Shown here in pieces: positions 35,367 to 45,612 of a stretch of DNA of 64,000 nt. The translations under genes were made by a program, and so were the position numbers. The DNA comes from Roridomyces roridus (lineage: Eukaryota; Basidiomycota; Agaricomycetes; Agaricales; Mycenaceae). The notes under the pieces are model-generated. The model saw only the letters and a list, made by a program, of their open reading frames with translations, was not told the origin of the DNA and searched no databases. How positions within the stretch are numbered: the stretch's first letter is position 1; each line of letters begins with the position of its first letter. Location: assembly GCA_029378245.1 (NCBI GenBank), contig JARKIF010000161.1:1-64000 (forward strand), written 5' to 3'.

Positions 35367-38058
35367 TGCACACTCCAATCCCAATGTACCACCCCTCCAC
35401 CTCACTGCATTTGACCTCTGGGGACCAGCGCGCGTTGCTTCGCCCGGAGGAAATTCCTATATGATGGTTATTGTGGACAGCGGCACGTCTCACAAACATA
35501 CAGCATACCTGAAAGACAAGAGTGACGACTCTACGATTCCAGTATTCGACGAATATCGTGCCATGGCTGAACGACAGACCGGCCATAAATTGAAGCGCGT
35601 TCGCACTGATAACGCATTCAATTCAAAGAAATGGACCGAGTACTTTCGCACTAACGGTATCATCCACGAGACGACGGTGCCATATTCCTCCGCCGAGAAT
35701 GGACTTGCAGAACGCGCAATCCAAACCATCACCGAGGACATACGGACTATGCTTGCCGATTCGGGACTTCCAGAGCAGTATTGGGCGGCGGCAGGAGCAT
35801 GTTCAACCTACGCTCGCAATCGGATGCCTTCGCGCCGTCACCCAGAAAAAATTCCGCAGGAGTCTTTCGATGGCAGTCGTCAAGACCTATCACATATGCG
35901 GGTATTCGGGTGCAAGTGCAGCGCTAGAGTTAACATCGTCAATGGGCAGAGAGTGGACGGTGCAAGCAAGTTGGGTAACCGCACCATTGCTGCCACATTC
36001 ATTGGATACGGAACCGGCGCGGGAAACTACATCCTGATCGACGAGGACGGTCGACAGTTTGAGAGCAGGAATGTGGAGTTTGATGCGGGTGTACCTCACC
36101 GAACCAGCACGGATTCGCCGCAACAAACCGAACAGCAGGTTGCGGATCTACATGAATCGACGCACTCTGTGCTCGGCGAACGTGCTGTTCCAAGCTTGCC
36201 CGCATCAACCGCAAGCACAATTACCCCGATGCCTTCTGACGACTCGGCTGGGAGTCGTACACCATCGCCGCCCCCGAGGGCGCCGCGAGACATCAGTAGT
36301 GCGATTGACACTGCCAACATTCTCGATGGCCCGCGTATCCGCAGAACCGCACTATTGGCTGCAAATCACGTCAATGGCTCCCTGAACCAAGAGGAGGCAA
36401 ATCACGAACGCACGGCAATGGAGAATCTCAATGCGCAGCTTGACGATTACATCGCCACCAACCTCATGGCATACAACCCGGACAAGCTGCAGGCACCAAA
36501 GACGTACACCGAAGCAATGAAACTCGATTCGGCGAGATGGACTGCCGCCATGGATGTCGAGATGGCTCTTCACGAGAAAAAGGGAACCTGGGAGCTTCAG
36601 AAACCCCCGCCTGGGGCAAATATTATGGCTTCAAAATGGGTATACGACGTGAAGAAGGACGGTGAGGGGAATTGGTTGAGAGACAAAGCTCGCCTTGTTG
36701 GAAAGGGCTTCACGCAGGTGTATGGGATTGATTACGAGGAGACCTGGGCTGCCGTGGCTCGTCTCGAATCAATTCGTATGACTGCGGCAATTGCTGCTCA
36801 TCGAAATCTGCATTTGTGGCAGGTGGATTTCGAAGCCGCGTACTTGAACAGCGAGACGAAAGAGGAGATCTACATGAAACAGCCCCGGGGATACGAAGTT
36901 GCCGGGAAAGAAGATTGGGCATGCCGCCTGAAGAAGACCATCTACGGAACGATGCAGGGAGGCCACGATTGGGCGGCGACGTTGAACGGGACGTACAAAG
37001 ATCTCGGTTACAAATCGTCAAGGGCCGATCCTTGTGTTCGCGTGAAGATCTCGGACGACGGCGGATACACCTTGACGGACACGTATACGGATGACGTTTG
37101 GGGTGCTTCTTCGTCCATCGAGGAGGGGGAGAAACGGAAGTCGGAGCTAGCCAAAGCTTGGGACCTGAAGGATGTGGGGGAGACTCACCGCCTTCTCGGG
37201 ATGCGTGTAGAACAAGACTTGGAAGCCGGTACCGTCACACTCTCTCAGCGCGCCTATTTCGAGAAGATGCTGGCGGATTTTGGCCTGGAGAACATCAAGT
37301 TGCGTTCCACTCCGCTTCCGGTCGGAATTGTCCTCGATTCGACGATGTCGCCCACCACCCCCGAGGACCGCGCCGAAATGGTGGGGAAGCCATACAGAGA
37401 GATCGTGGGATCTCTGATGTGGGGTCAGCTCGCCACTCGGGCCAACTTGTCCTATGCCGTGAGCGTCTTCTCACGCTTTCAAACGAATCCTGGAATCGAA
37501 CATTGGCGCGCGCTAATGCACACCGTTGGATACGTTCGCAACACCCTCGACTACGCCCTCATCTATTCGCGCGATGCCCCTCTCACTCCCATTGGATACT
37601 TCGACGCCGACTATGCGGGATGTACTGATACCCGTCGTTCAACATCTGGCCATGTGTTCATCCTGGCAGGAGCACCCGTGTGCTGGGGTTCGAAGCGCCA
37701 AGCGACTGTCGCCCTCTCCACAGTGGAAGCCGAGTACATTTCCCTCACACGGGCGGCTCAGCAGATCAAGTGGATGTACTCGTGGATGGCTGAAGTTGGG
37801 ATGGAGCAGGAATTGCCTGCCAATCTATACGGTGATAACCGCGGCGCCGTTGATCTCTCCAAAACCACCAAGTCGCACAGCAAGGTCAAACACATTGATA
37901 TCCGATACCACTACATCCGGGAGCTAGTCCACAACGGCCAACTGAAAGTCAATCACATCCGGGGAACAGAAAATCCCGCGGATTTATTCACCAAACCCCT
38001 TCCTCGCCTTGCGCATGAGCGCTACCTGACCGAGTTGAACATTGTTCATCACACCTAG
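35080..38058 (+). CDS. Copia-2 integrase-reverse transcriptase-RNase H ORF
   Basis: Open in the +1 frame relative to Gag; homology begins about LLSGRGSDGMYVL. GAG-pre-integrase WHRRMAHASPETI with CISC; integrase with LTAFDLWGP, RTDNAFNS and PYSSAENGLAERAIQ; acidic/proline linker; reverse transcriptase with KARLVGKGFTQVYGIDYEET, VDFEAAYLNSETKEEIYM, IYGTMQGGHDW and YTDDVWG; RNase H with WGSKRQATVALSTVEAEY, DNRGAVDLS and [13 protein letters not shown]; ends FTKPLPRLAHERYLTELN. No stop inside. The first in-frame ATG is not a natural start; expression would need a +1 shift or a repaired base near 35105-35112. Confidence 0.88.
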   Translation: MAMLSSAREENGTTLLSGRGSDGMYVLNASSPHANISTARPTSLADWHRRMAHASPETIKEMNSKGMVDGLDITDQELAGKCISCRAGRQHARPYDAHSNPNVPPLHLTAFDLWGPARVASPGGNSYMMVIVDSGTSHKHTAYLKDKSDDSTIPVFDEYRAMAERQTGHKLKRVRTDNAFNSKKWTEYFRTNGIIHETTVPYSSAENGLAERAIQTITEDIRTMLADSGLPEQYWAAAGACSTYARNRMPSRRHPEKIPQESFDGSRQDLSHMRVFGCKCSARVNIVNGQRVDGASKLGNRTIAATFIGYGTGAGNYILIDEDGRQFESRNVEFDAGVPHRTSTDSPQQTEQQVADLHESTHSVLGERAVPSLPASTASTITPMPSDDSAGSRTPSPPPRAPRDISSAIDTANILDGPRIRRTALLAANHVNGSLNQEEANHERTAMENLNAQLDDYIATNLMAYNPDKLQAPKTYTEAMKLDSARWTAAMDVEMALHEKKGTWELQKPPPGANIMASKWVYDVKKDGEGNWLRDKARLVGKGFTQVYGIDYEETWAAVARLESIRMTAAIAAHRNLHLWQVDFEAAYLNSETKEEIYMKQPRGYEVAGKEDWACRLKKTIYGTMQGGHDWAATLNGTYKDLGYKSSRADPCVRVKISDDGGYTLTDTYTDDVWGASSSIEEGEKRKSELAKAWDLKDVGETHRLLGMRVEQDLEAGTVTLSQRAYFEKMLADFGLENIKLRSTPLPVGIVLDSTMSPTTPEDRAEMVGKPYREIVGSLMWGQLATRANLSYAVSVFSRFQTNPGIEHWRALMHTVGYVRNTLDYALIYSRDAPLTPIGYFDADYAGCTDTRRSTSGHVFILAGAPVCWGSKRQATVALSTVEAEYISLTRAAQQIKWMYSWMAEVGMEQELPANLYGDNRGAVDLSKTTKSHSKVKHIDIRYHYIRELVHNGQLKVNHIRGTENPADLFTKPLPRLAHERYLTELNIVHHT

Positions 38059-38077
38059 GTGCGCGGGTCTGGGGGAG

Positions 38078-38827
38078 TGTTGTAGGAGACCCGAGCACCA
38101 CTCTCCCGTGACCGTGTTCAACTGCCTGAATACATCTTCCATTCTTCCTCTCTAATTAAGGTACAGATCCTGAATGGTTCAACCTATCTCTATTGCCAAA
38201 ACATGGTAATATACCCTGTTTCATCTTCTACCTATTTCATATTCTGGATAAGCAGCATGTATAAATACAGGCTCATCTTAGTGTTATGTCCCGTTCCAAT
38301 GCCAACTCCGGTACTCAACTCCGGTCACGTCGGGATTCCTCCCGACGTCGAAGCGCATCACGCGCTCCTCGGTTCTATCCGGGTACTCGGGTTTTCACGC
38401 GATGAAGGTATCTGAGCGTTTCCCCCGGACTTGGTATTCATCAGGATATCCACTTGATCATTCCGTGCGGACTTAATCAGCTTATATCCACATAGCCGCA
38501 TAAGTCCGTTTCTATTATTGGTCTGTGGTAATGACATATATCTCTACTTACTCGTATATAAGACTTTCCTTATCTGTATTCAACCTTAGTTGATAATTGA
38601 CGTTCTTGACTACTCGTCTTGGCTGGTTCCTACTCCTTTCCTTCCTATCAACATAGCAAGGCGTCTTAGACACCCTACTCCTCTGTGGTGCTCTTAGATC
38701 GCTCCTCCGGTCGACTCCTTCCAACTCCGGTCACTACCGGAGTTCCGGCATCTACTCCGGACTTGTCTTTTGGAATCGGATCGTAACACTTAGTGAATAT
38801 ACCTTGTCTGTTCTTGTTCCCACAATA
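38078..38827 (+). repeat. Copia-2 3' LTR, interrupted
   Basis: 38078-38281 plus 38794-38827 together equal the 5' LTR; the part between is a solo LTR and its duplicated target. Confidence 0.85.
38282..38788. mobile_element. solo LTR nested in the Copia-2 LTR
   Basis: 507 bp beginning TGTTATGTCCCG and ending GGATCGTAACA, flanked by CTTAG at 38277-38281 and 38789-38793. Contains a TATA-like CGTATATAAG near 38556 and several ACTCCGG repeats. No coding. Confidence 0.8.
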
Positions 38828-39703
38828 CACTGGATCATGCCGAGGATGTTGTGTGACTGTGTTTAAACCCCTCGTCGGGTTCTGTCCTAGCAACCCTTCC
38901 CGCGCTGGACAAGTACTGTTGTCCTATCGTTCGAGTGACAGCTCTTAAGCTGTCCTCCTTACTCGGGCGGGCGACATCCCTTTCGAGGGACTAGTCGTGC
39001 GTAGACCGAATGTATATTTGTTGATGACAACTGATCTTCTGATCCGTAACTGATGGCGGTGATGGCGGTGATGACGCATCAACGGATCAGTCGGCAAGCG
39101 CTGGTTTCATGACACCTGATTTTTGGTTGCAACTGGCATGCTGAGTGCGCAAAGGCTTACAACTTTGAGCATGGGTTACATGGGTGGGGACCAAGCTCGC
39201 AACCCAGTATTAGATGATTTCATGTTCAATTGGATGCATAGATGGAGTTGTTGGTGGAGAAATTTCTGAGATTTGATGGGAGTGATTTTCAACATTGAAT
39301 GATCCTTGCTTGCCGAATTCTGTAAATGGAAATTGCTGATCATTTCACTCATCTCTGAGCACCCAAATGCCTCGGGGCATACTCTCATGGTTCAAAGACA
39401 CACTGTAATGGTATTCCACATGCTGCAGGCTGTATTCCGACACCCTCCCAGCTGTCCCGGTCGTATGACCTTCATAATGGGGTACAGATAAAAATTTGAA
39501 CTACACAAGCAATCTTCACAGTTCTGTGGAGACGGGTGGGGTCAAAACTAACCATATAGCATACCGGAGGCTTGCCAGATGCATCCCGTCTCAATCCGGC
39601 TGTCTAATCCGATGCTCACCCATCCGTGGGGCAGCGCCGAGGGGCCGGATTGATCCCGATCAAATCAGAAGATGCTGATACCCCCGGCGGGGATGCGGGC
39701 CAT

Positions 39704-40065
39704 CACAGCAAAGACCCCCATAAAACAAACTGGGAGTTTTCAATAGAGAAATAACTTCTTTGTTAACCAAATCAGAATCTGCAGAAAGTAGTTCTTTCTG
39801 GCTGGAAGAAAGGCCTTTGTGAAAGGAGATCTTGCTTATCCCCGTTGTACCTGTGAGAAAGAAGTTCTTTCAAACTTCTAAGTACAGCGGAGAAAAATTC
39901 AAAAGAACTTCTTTCAGCTGAGTTCGATGTCAATGACAAATAATTTCTTTCACAATGGCCTTCTGATCAGCAGATAATTACTTTCCGCAGATTCTGATGT
40001 GATTGACAAAGAAATCATTTCTGCATCGAAAACTCCCTGTCTGTTTGATGGGAGTTTTTGCTGTG
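39704..40065. mobile_element. 362-bp MITE with long terminal repeats inverted
   Basis: The outer ~90 bases at each end are imperfect inverted repeats starting CACAGCAAARACYCCCAT. Flanked by CAT at 39701-39703 and 40066-40068. The site is empty in element X (GAGCCATGAGC), which confirms the insertion. CACAG ends with a 3-bp duplication suggest a CACTA-like parent, though this is only suggestive. Confidence 0.7.
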
Positions 40066-40201
40066 CATGGGCAGCATGCGACCAATTTGTGATGTAAGCT
40101 CACCGGAAGATGCGAGCCAACCTCACAAATGAGATGTAAGTTGCCTGCAAAAAACCTGTAAAATCTTGCTAATTTTTGCACAGTATATCACCATACAGTC
40201 A

Positions 40202-42299
40202 CAATCGCCAGTGATTCATTTTGAGTAGGGTGCTGTAAAAAATGCCAGTTTATATTTGATGTACATCCAAAAAAAGTCGAACTTGAACTCAGTTATTGAG
40301 GATGTGTCACAGTGTGACATGTCACGGTCGGGTTGCCCGACCGTGACATTTGACGCGTGATGAACACGTGACACACTGGAACAAATGTGTACAAAGATCA
40401 ACTCACATGACAGAACAACTATATGCAAAGACAAAGATCAACCTTACATGATCGGGAGCTGCTTTCAATTGACAAGACGTTCCTTCGCTTCGCTCCGGAA
40501 ATCTTGTTATGGCGAGCGTGCAATTTGAAACAAATGGATTCCGACTATATGCACATGGGACTAGTAGTAGTAGACCACGTTGAAACCAATCCAATAAGGA
40601 ATGATCCACCGGAGGGAACTTGGAACTGTCTAAGTAGCTGGATAGAAGTAAATGAGTTCAAAATGCATACAGACCTGATAGGTTTGAGCCTGCAGACCAG
40701 CGGATATGTAGCCAGGGGGCAGTGGTGCGTGCTCATCAGATTGTCATGAGCAATCGGCTTCGATTGTCCTGAGCAGTCGGCGTCGATTGTCTGATGTTTG
40801 GTCAGTCAGCCAGCAGTCTTGAAGATCCAACAACATCGCACCGAAGAATGCATTTCCTGCCGCACGAGAACTACATGAGCGGTGGCAAAGTTGAACAGAC
40901 GGCACGGTAAGATCTTGGTAAGATGGGGGGATCTGATGTTAGGGATGTCGATGAGCGGAAGAGGCCGAGTATACACCTCAGGCCAGAGCCTACGGCGCGG
41001 CGCACGACGGGGTTGGATGTCGACGTAAGTCTGGAATCAAACGAGTGAGAACAGCACCGCGCACCGTGGCACCATCATTCCACGTATCCCGTCGAGTCTC
41101 CCCCACCCAGAGTATTGCAGTGATGCGAAGCTGAGCGGTTGAAACTTGCAAGCACGTAGAGATTCGGCGAGTGCGCGTGTCAATTGGGACGTGAAGATTG
41201 AACCGAGGTTAAAATCTTCGACTGGAGCAAGGCCGGTCTGAATATCGGGGAACGACAGAGGGTGCAGCTCGGTTGGGTGCCATGGTGAGATGTCCGATGA
41301 GGGAGTTCGCGAAGAGCCGGCTTGAGGACAATTGAGACAACACTTGGGAGTATCCCAGCGGCAGCACAATTGATGAATTTTGAGGATCCACAATGACCAA
41401 GAATGAATAGCAGGTAGCAGGAAGGAATGGGTAGGAGGGAAAGTGGGCGAACCGACGGTCACCCCAGACAGAGGCTCTATATGTGCATGTGCCGGCGACG
41501 CGTCATCTTCCGGCAAATCGTCGCTCCACTGCTGTTCCGTGTTATCAGCTGCGGTCTGTCAAGAAGGCTGTGGCCGTGGGTGACAGCAGTCAATGGGGGA
41601 AAGAAGCATTTGAAAAGCTGTAAGAACACTGTAGAAGGGCCCTTCAAAGAGGGAGATGAGCATAAAGAGCAAGTCCATTTGGGGATGAACACAAACAATT
41701 TGACAGTTGGACAAAGAATCGAGAGCCATTTCGTTAAAGAACGGATAATGGGGTGCAGGATTCAAAAGAACCGATTACTCATTCCATTTCGCTGCGCTCA
41801 TTACATAAGTACTCGTAAAATTGTTGCGGTGATCATGAATGAATACGACGAGGGCTTCTGCTAGATGATGCAAGGTGCAGAAGAATGGGGACGTGGGAGG
41901 ATCAGTGACCAAGCCAAGGAGTTGAGTGAAGACAGGTCCAAAGATGCCTTGAATTGTGTTTAAAGGTGAAATTTATGCGAGTCTAATCGGGATGCGTGAG
42001 CCGTGCTCGTCTCCTCGTTACCAAACCGGTGTTTGGTTCATTCCTCCCTCCTTTTGCAGGTGCGGGCCTGGCCACAGCCTCAAGGGCCCATATCGTGCGA
42101 GGAATGACCAAAAGAGTGGGAGTGGAACTCGCTTAGCTCTCGGAATTACCGTTCCGAGCGCCCGAGTCCACCCGAGTCCCACTCGATCACATCTTGCTGT
42201 GGTTCTCGAAGTTACGGAGATCAATCAAATGTCAATACAATCAGCCGGCGAGACAGCGGCACCACGCAGTGGGCCCCGCGGCGAGCGAGCTCCACGCAG
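40202..42299. other. no gene recognised
   Basis: ORFs up to 159 codons occur on the minus strand (41516-41037) but show no domain, no consistent intron signals and no family resemblance. Around 40320 is a short inverted repeat of GTCACGGTCGGG. Confidence 0.35.
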
Positions 42300-42628
42300 T
42301 GGGCCCAGCGGCGAGCGTTAGGGGGGTCCGCGGGGGTCTCCCCCGCGTATCGGATCATTAAAAAATAATAGGCAGCATAAAATAATAAATAAGTACACAA
42401 AAAGGCTCCGTGCCAGCGGAAAGGTAGCGCAGCGAAAAGGACGCGCCAGCGACAAGGCAGCGCAGCGAAAAAAGAAGCGCTAGCGAGGAGGCGGTGCACC
42501 AAGGGCAGCGCAGCGCAAAAGGAAGCGCTAGCGACAGGGTAGCGCAGCGGAAAAGCAGCGCTAGCGAAAAGGAGCGCGCTAGCGAATATGCGGGGGCCTG
42601 GGGGAAGCAGTTCCCCCAGTACTACTAG
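42300..42628. repeat. hairpin-rich AGCGCTAGCGA repeat patch
   Basis: 42327-42347 forms a perfect hairpin (CGCGGGGG TCT CCCCCGCG). From about 42415 to 42585 the sequence alternates GCAGCGCAGCGA and AGCGCTAGCGA units separated by purine runs. It ends with a second hairpin (CTGGGGGAA GCAG TTCCCCCAG, 42598-42619) and TACTACTAG. Hairpin plus CTAG resembles a Helitron 3' end, but the base after CTAG is A, not T, and no 5' end was identified. Confidence 0.4.
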
Positions 42629-43846
42629 ACGGCACAGTCGGCGGCAATCCTGATGGCGCCCGCGGCAGATCCATTGAATTTAGTGACAGCTGACATTACG
42701 TGCACATGAGTGGGACTCGCTAACGAGTTGATGTATTAGCCGAGTCCCACTCCTAGCTACTCCTAGCCGAGTCCCACTACTCTGGTATATCCTCGTATCG
42801 TGCCTTGTTCCTGTGCGAGACAGGGTTGGGAATGGACCCCCTTCGATCACTCGGGTTATAACCTCGGCCAGTTGAACGGGAGGCATCGACTGCCTCCTCT
42901 TCGTGTTCACTGTCCAGGTATGCCAAAGTTCGTCTTTCTGCGTGCTGGTGCTGAGATCGAGTCTAGCCCAGTGCTCGCTTGTGAAGTCAATCTCTCTGAG
43001 CTCTCTCGTGAACACCAGCACGCCGCGCCGTGATTAACCTCGGGTGTTCAACCACGTCGTGAGCCCGTGCGCCTCCTCGTGTCTGCTTGTGCTGAGATAT
43101 TCTAGCACAACTTCGTTCGTCTCCTAGTGTCGCCTATTCTTGCGCCGCCGCGCTACACTCGAGTCTCGAGGCGTCACTAGGTGCGATACCCGTTTCATTC
43201 GTGGTCATACAGGATCTGAGTATCAAGGCGTCACTAGATCCGTGTCTTCTTCTCTCGCGCTACCCGCCCTTACTTTCATACCTCTTACCCTAGTTTCGTC
43301 CGCAGCCGTCTTCCATCCCTCGTTCCATTCTTATTCCACTCGCTCTCGTCGTGTACTCCGCATCAATATAGTCGGGCTCCGATCGGGGAGCTGATTTCCG
43401 CCTAAAACACTTCTGCTTGAGCGTCTCAAGTTCCCTGCGTGAAAGCCGAGCTTTCTCTTCGATCCAGGACGATTAGGGGCGATATTGTATAATACGGCAA
43501 CCGCGAGACAACGAGACTCGTCGAGTGTGCAGCGACATAGGTCCGAGGAGAATGCACCAGCTTGAAGGGAGGATGAGGAGCTTTGAAGCAAACCAGATGG
43601 AGCAATCCGGCGAGACTACAAGGAGGGACAGTGGGCGTGCCGCGTCTGGTGCGGCAGTGGTGCTTGAAGCAGCTTCTGAGCTTCAAGGATTGAGGGCAGA
43701 GGCAGAGGTGTGAAATCCACAGAGGCCTGTCGAAGAGACGTGCATGAGCCACCGTGGTTAGCAAGAGAGCTACTGTCGTGATGGTGGTGAGAAAAAAAGA
43801 GCAAGTCCGGAGATCACGGATCAATCCTCTCTTTCTTCTCACCACC
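42629..43846. other. no gene; F-box upstream DNA at the right
   Basis: CGAGTCCCACT recurs in both orientations at 42170-42780. From about 43540 the sequence matches the F1 upstream region. Confidence 0.4.
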
Positions 43847-45440
43847 ATGTCTGACGGTCCTCCCCGCTCACAGCCAGTCATCGTCCATCGAGCAGCCATC
43901 CAGGCCGAGGAGACCAGACACTACCCATTGGAGACTATTCCCGACGATATCGTCCGCGAGATCTTCCTCCACTCTCTTCCCGCTCATGGCAGCATCCAGC
44001 CCAGTCGATACTCCGTTCCCCTTGTCCTTGCGCAAATTTGTACTCGTTGGCGGGAGGTCTTGCTGGGGACTGTCCAGCTGTGGAGCTCCATCGACTTTAC
44101 CCTGGAAGCTAGCTCCTCGGATCAGTCCAATCCCCATTCCGACGGGATTGTGCAGCTCCTTCACACCTGGTTCCGTCGGGCGAAAGCGCATCCGCTCTCA
44201 CTCACGGTGCGCTGTTCCCGGGCTTGCGTCGTGCTCCCAGCCGGGTTGATCCCGTTGATCCAACAATATGCGCCTCAATTCAGCACCCTCGCGCTGAGCG
44301 TGCCGTCATCCCAGTGGGATGAATTCATCCGCTCGATCAGTGGACCATTCCCCGCCCTCCGGCACTTATCACTCCATACCCAGAATCACTGTCGCCTTCT
44401 GGTTGGACCCAACGCATTCCCGGCTTTTGACGACATGCCCCAGCTGGAGGAGCTCCACATACATATTATGACCCGTTTCTCCAACCTCCGCCTCCGCTCC
44501 AAAACCCTAACCACTCTCAAACTCATGTGACACATCGTTTTCGAGGAATTTGAAGAGATCTCTCGATCTCTGCCGAACCTCCGTCATTTATCATTGCCGC
44601 ATGTCCGGATGCGGGCCAGTCCTCCTGCGATCACCCACCCCCTTCCCTTGGAATCACTTTCTCTGGGCGTGGCATTGTATCTCCATGACGTGACCCTTCC
44701 CCACCTCCGTAACCTCGATGTTGTGCCTCACAACCTCGTGGCCATCACGGTCCTCTGCAGCTTCATCTCCCGCTCCGGGTGCACTCTCCTCGATCTAACA
44801 CTTCGCGTCGCACAGTCTCTCAACGACATGGCCCTCACCGCGGTCTTCTAAGCCATCCCATCCCTCACTTCCCTCCGCCTTGACTTTACCGGAAACTTTG
44901 GGTCCAGGACGATATACAACATCCTCCAATCTACCACCATTCTCCCCTCCCTCCGTCACTTGGCTATAGTCGAGAGTTTACACCATATCGGTGACACGAT
45001 GACGGCAAGGCCCTCGGGGCACACGCCGTCATACTACACGCCGGTCGTCATCCAGGGAGGGTCGGGCGCGACTTACACGTACGGATACGAATACGATCGG
45101 GTGGCGGCGATGCTCTGCGCACGTGCGCCTAGGACTGATCTCAAGTCCTTCGAGCTCATTCTTCGGCCGACGGACCATTTCCTCCAAGCTAACGATCCGC
45201 GGGGGATTGTTGCGGAGCCTTTCATCCCGTATGGAGCGCCTGCAGCGCAGATTGCGCGGTTACGGGAGTACGGGTTGGATGTTTCTGTGTGCGTGCCTGT
45301 TAGTGGTGCTCCGACGATTTACTGGCCGCCGCGTGCAGGTGTGTTCGACTTTTCGTTGAAAGAATCATTTGCTGATTTAAGATTTGCCAGCTGAAGATGA
45401 AGAGATTCTCGCGTTTCCTGCTTGCGAGGGCGCGGAGTAG
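43847..45440 (+). pseudogene. F-box/leucine-rich protein F3, broken
   Basis: Starts MSDGPPRSQPVIVHRAAIQA like F1 and F2 and keeps the full F-box motif and a short insert EASSSDQSNPHSD that is shared in part with F4 and F5. Lesions against F1/F2: TGA at 44528-44530 where F1 reads ACG GAA CCC; TAA near 44851 where F1 has CAA (VFQAIPS); and a shift before the tail, where ...DLRFAS replaces DLPAEDEEILAFPAC although that DNA is present up to the TAG at 45438-45440. A protein of 228 residues from the ATG, holding the F-box and part of the repeats, could still be made. Confidence 0.85.
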
Positions 45441-45612
45441 GGGATCCTTCGACCAAATCCCATCTCAAGATCTCATTGCATGTGTTTTTGAATACCGCCC
45501 CTCAGTCACATGAATACACCTTCTTTTCTTCCTGCCCCTCCTTTCCCACAGGCGCGCACGGCTACTACCAATCCCAAATGTCGTGATTCAATCCACGGTG
45601 CGCACTTGATTT

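Larger units (their letters stand above)
33092..38827 (+). mobile_element. Copia-2 LTR retrotransposon
   Basis: Flanked by CACTG at 33087-33091 and 38828-38832. The 238-bp LTR begins TGTTGTAGGAG and ends CCCACAATA; the 3' LTR (38078-38827) matches the 5' one but is split by a 507-bp solo LTR. Probable primer-binding region GGTTATGGGCCCCGC starts at 33330, similar in place to Copia-1. Polypurine GGGGGAG precedes the 3' LTR. Two overlapping ORFs. Confidence 0.9.
32685..39114. mobile_element. old solo LTR split by Copia-2
   Basis: Begins TGTCAACGAC, ends TTTCATGACA; flanked by CCTGA at 32680-32684 and 39115-39119. Without Copia-2 and one CACTG it is about 687 bp, non-coding, with a TATA-like AGTATAAATAC near 32946. 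TG...CA ends, 5-bp duplication and lack of an inner domain fit a solo LTR of an otherwise absent retrotransposon. Confidence 0.65.
32628..40195. mobile_element. TIR element Z, inverted copy of X, heavily interrupted
   Basis: Left end TATGGCACATATACTGTGCA at 32628, right end ...GTATATCACCATA at 40195, target duplication CAGTCA at 32622-32627 and 40196-40201. Its own DNA (32628-32684, 39115-39703 and 40066-40195) is the reverse complement of X throughout. It was split by the LTR nest 32685-39114 and by the MITE 39704-40065. Confidence 0.75.

Noticed and set aside
38282..38788. inverted-repeat DNA transposon in the Copia-2 LTR
   Set aside because: The short GTGTTA...TAACAC symmetry is explained by TG...CA LTR ends plus the CTTAG duplication and a TATA-like core.
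41037..41516. 159-codon minus-strand ORF
   Set aside because: No motif, signal peptide or family resemblance, and no promoter or intron pattern.
42300..42600. CRISPR-like or coding tandem repeats
   Set aside because: Units are irregular, spacers are purine runs, and the organism is a eukaryote; hairpin/transposon DNA explains it better.
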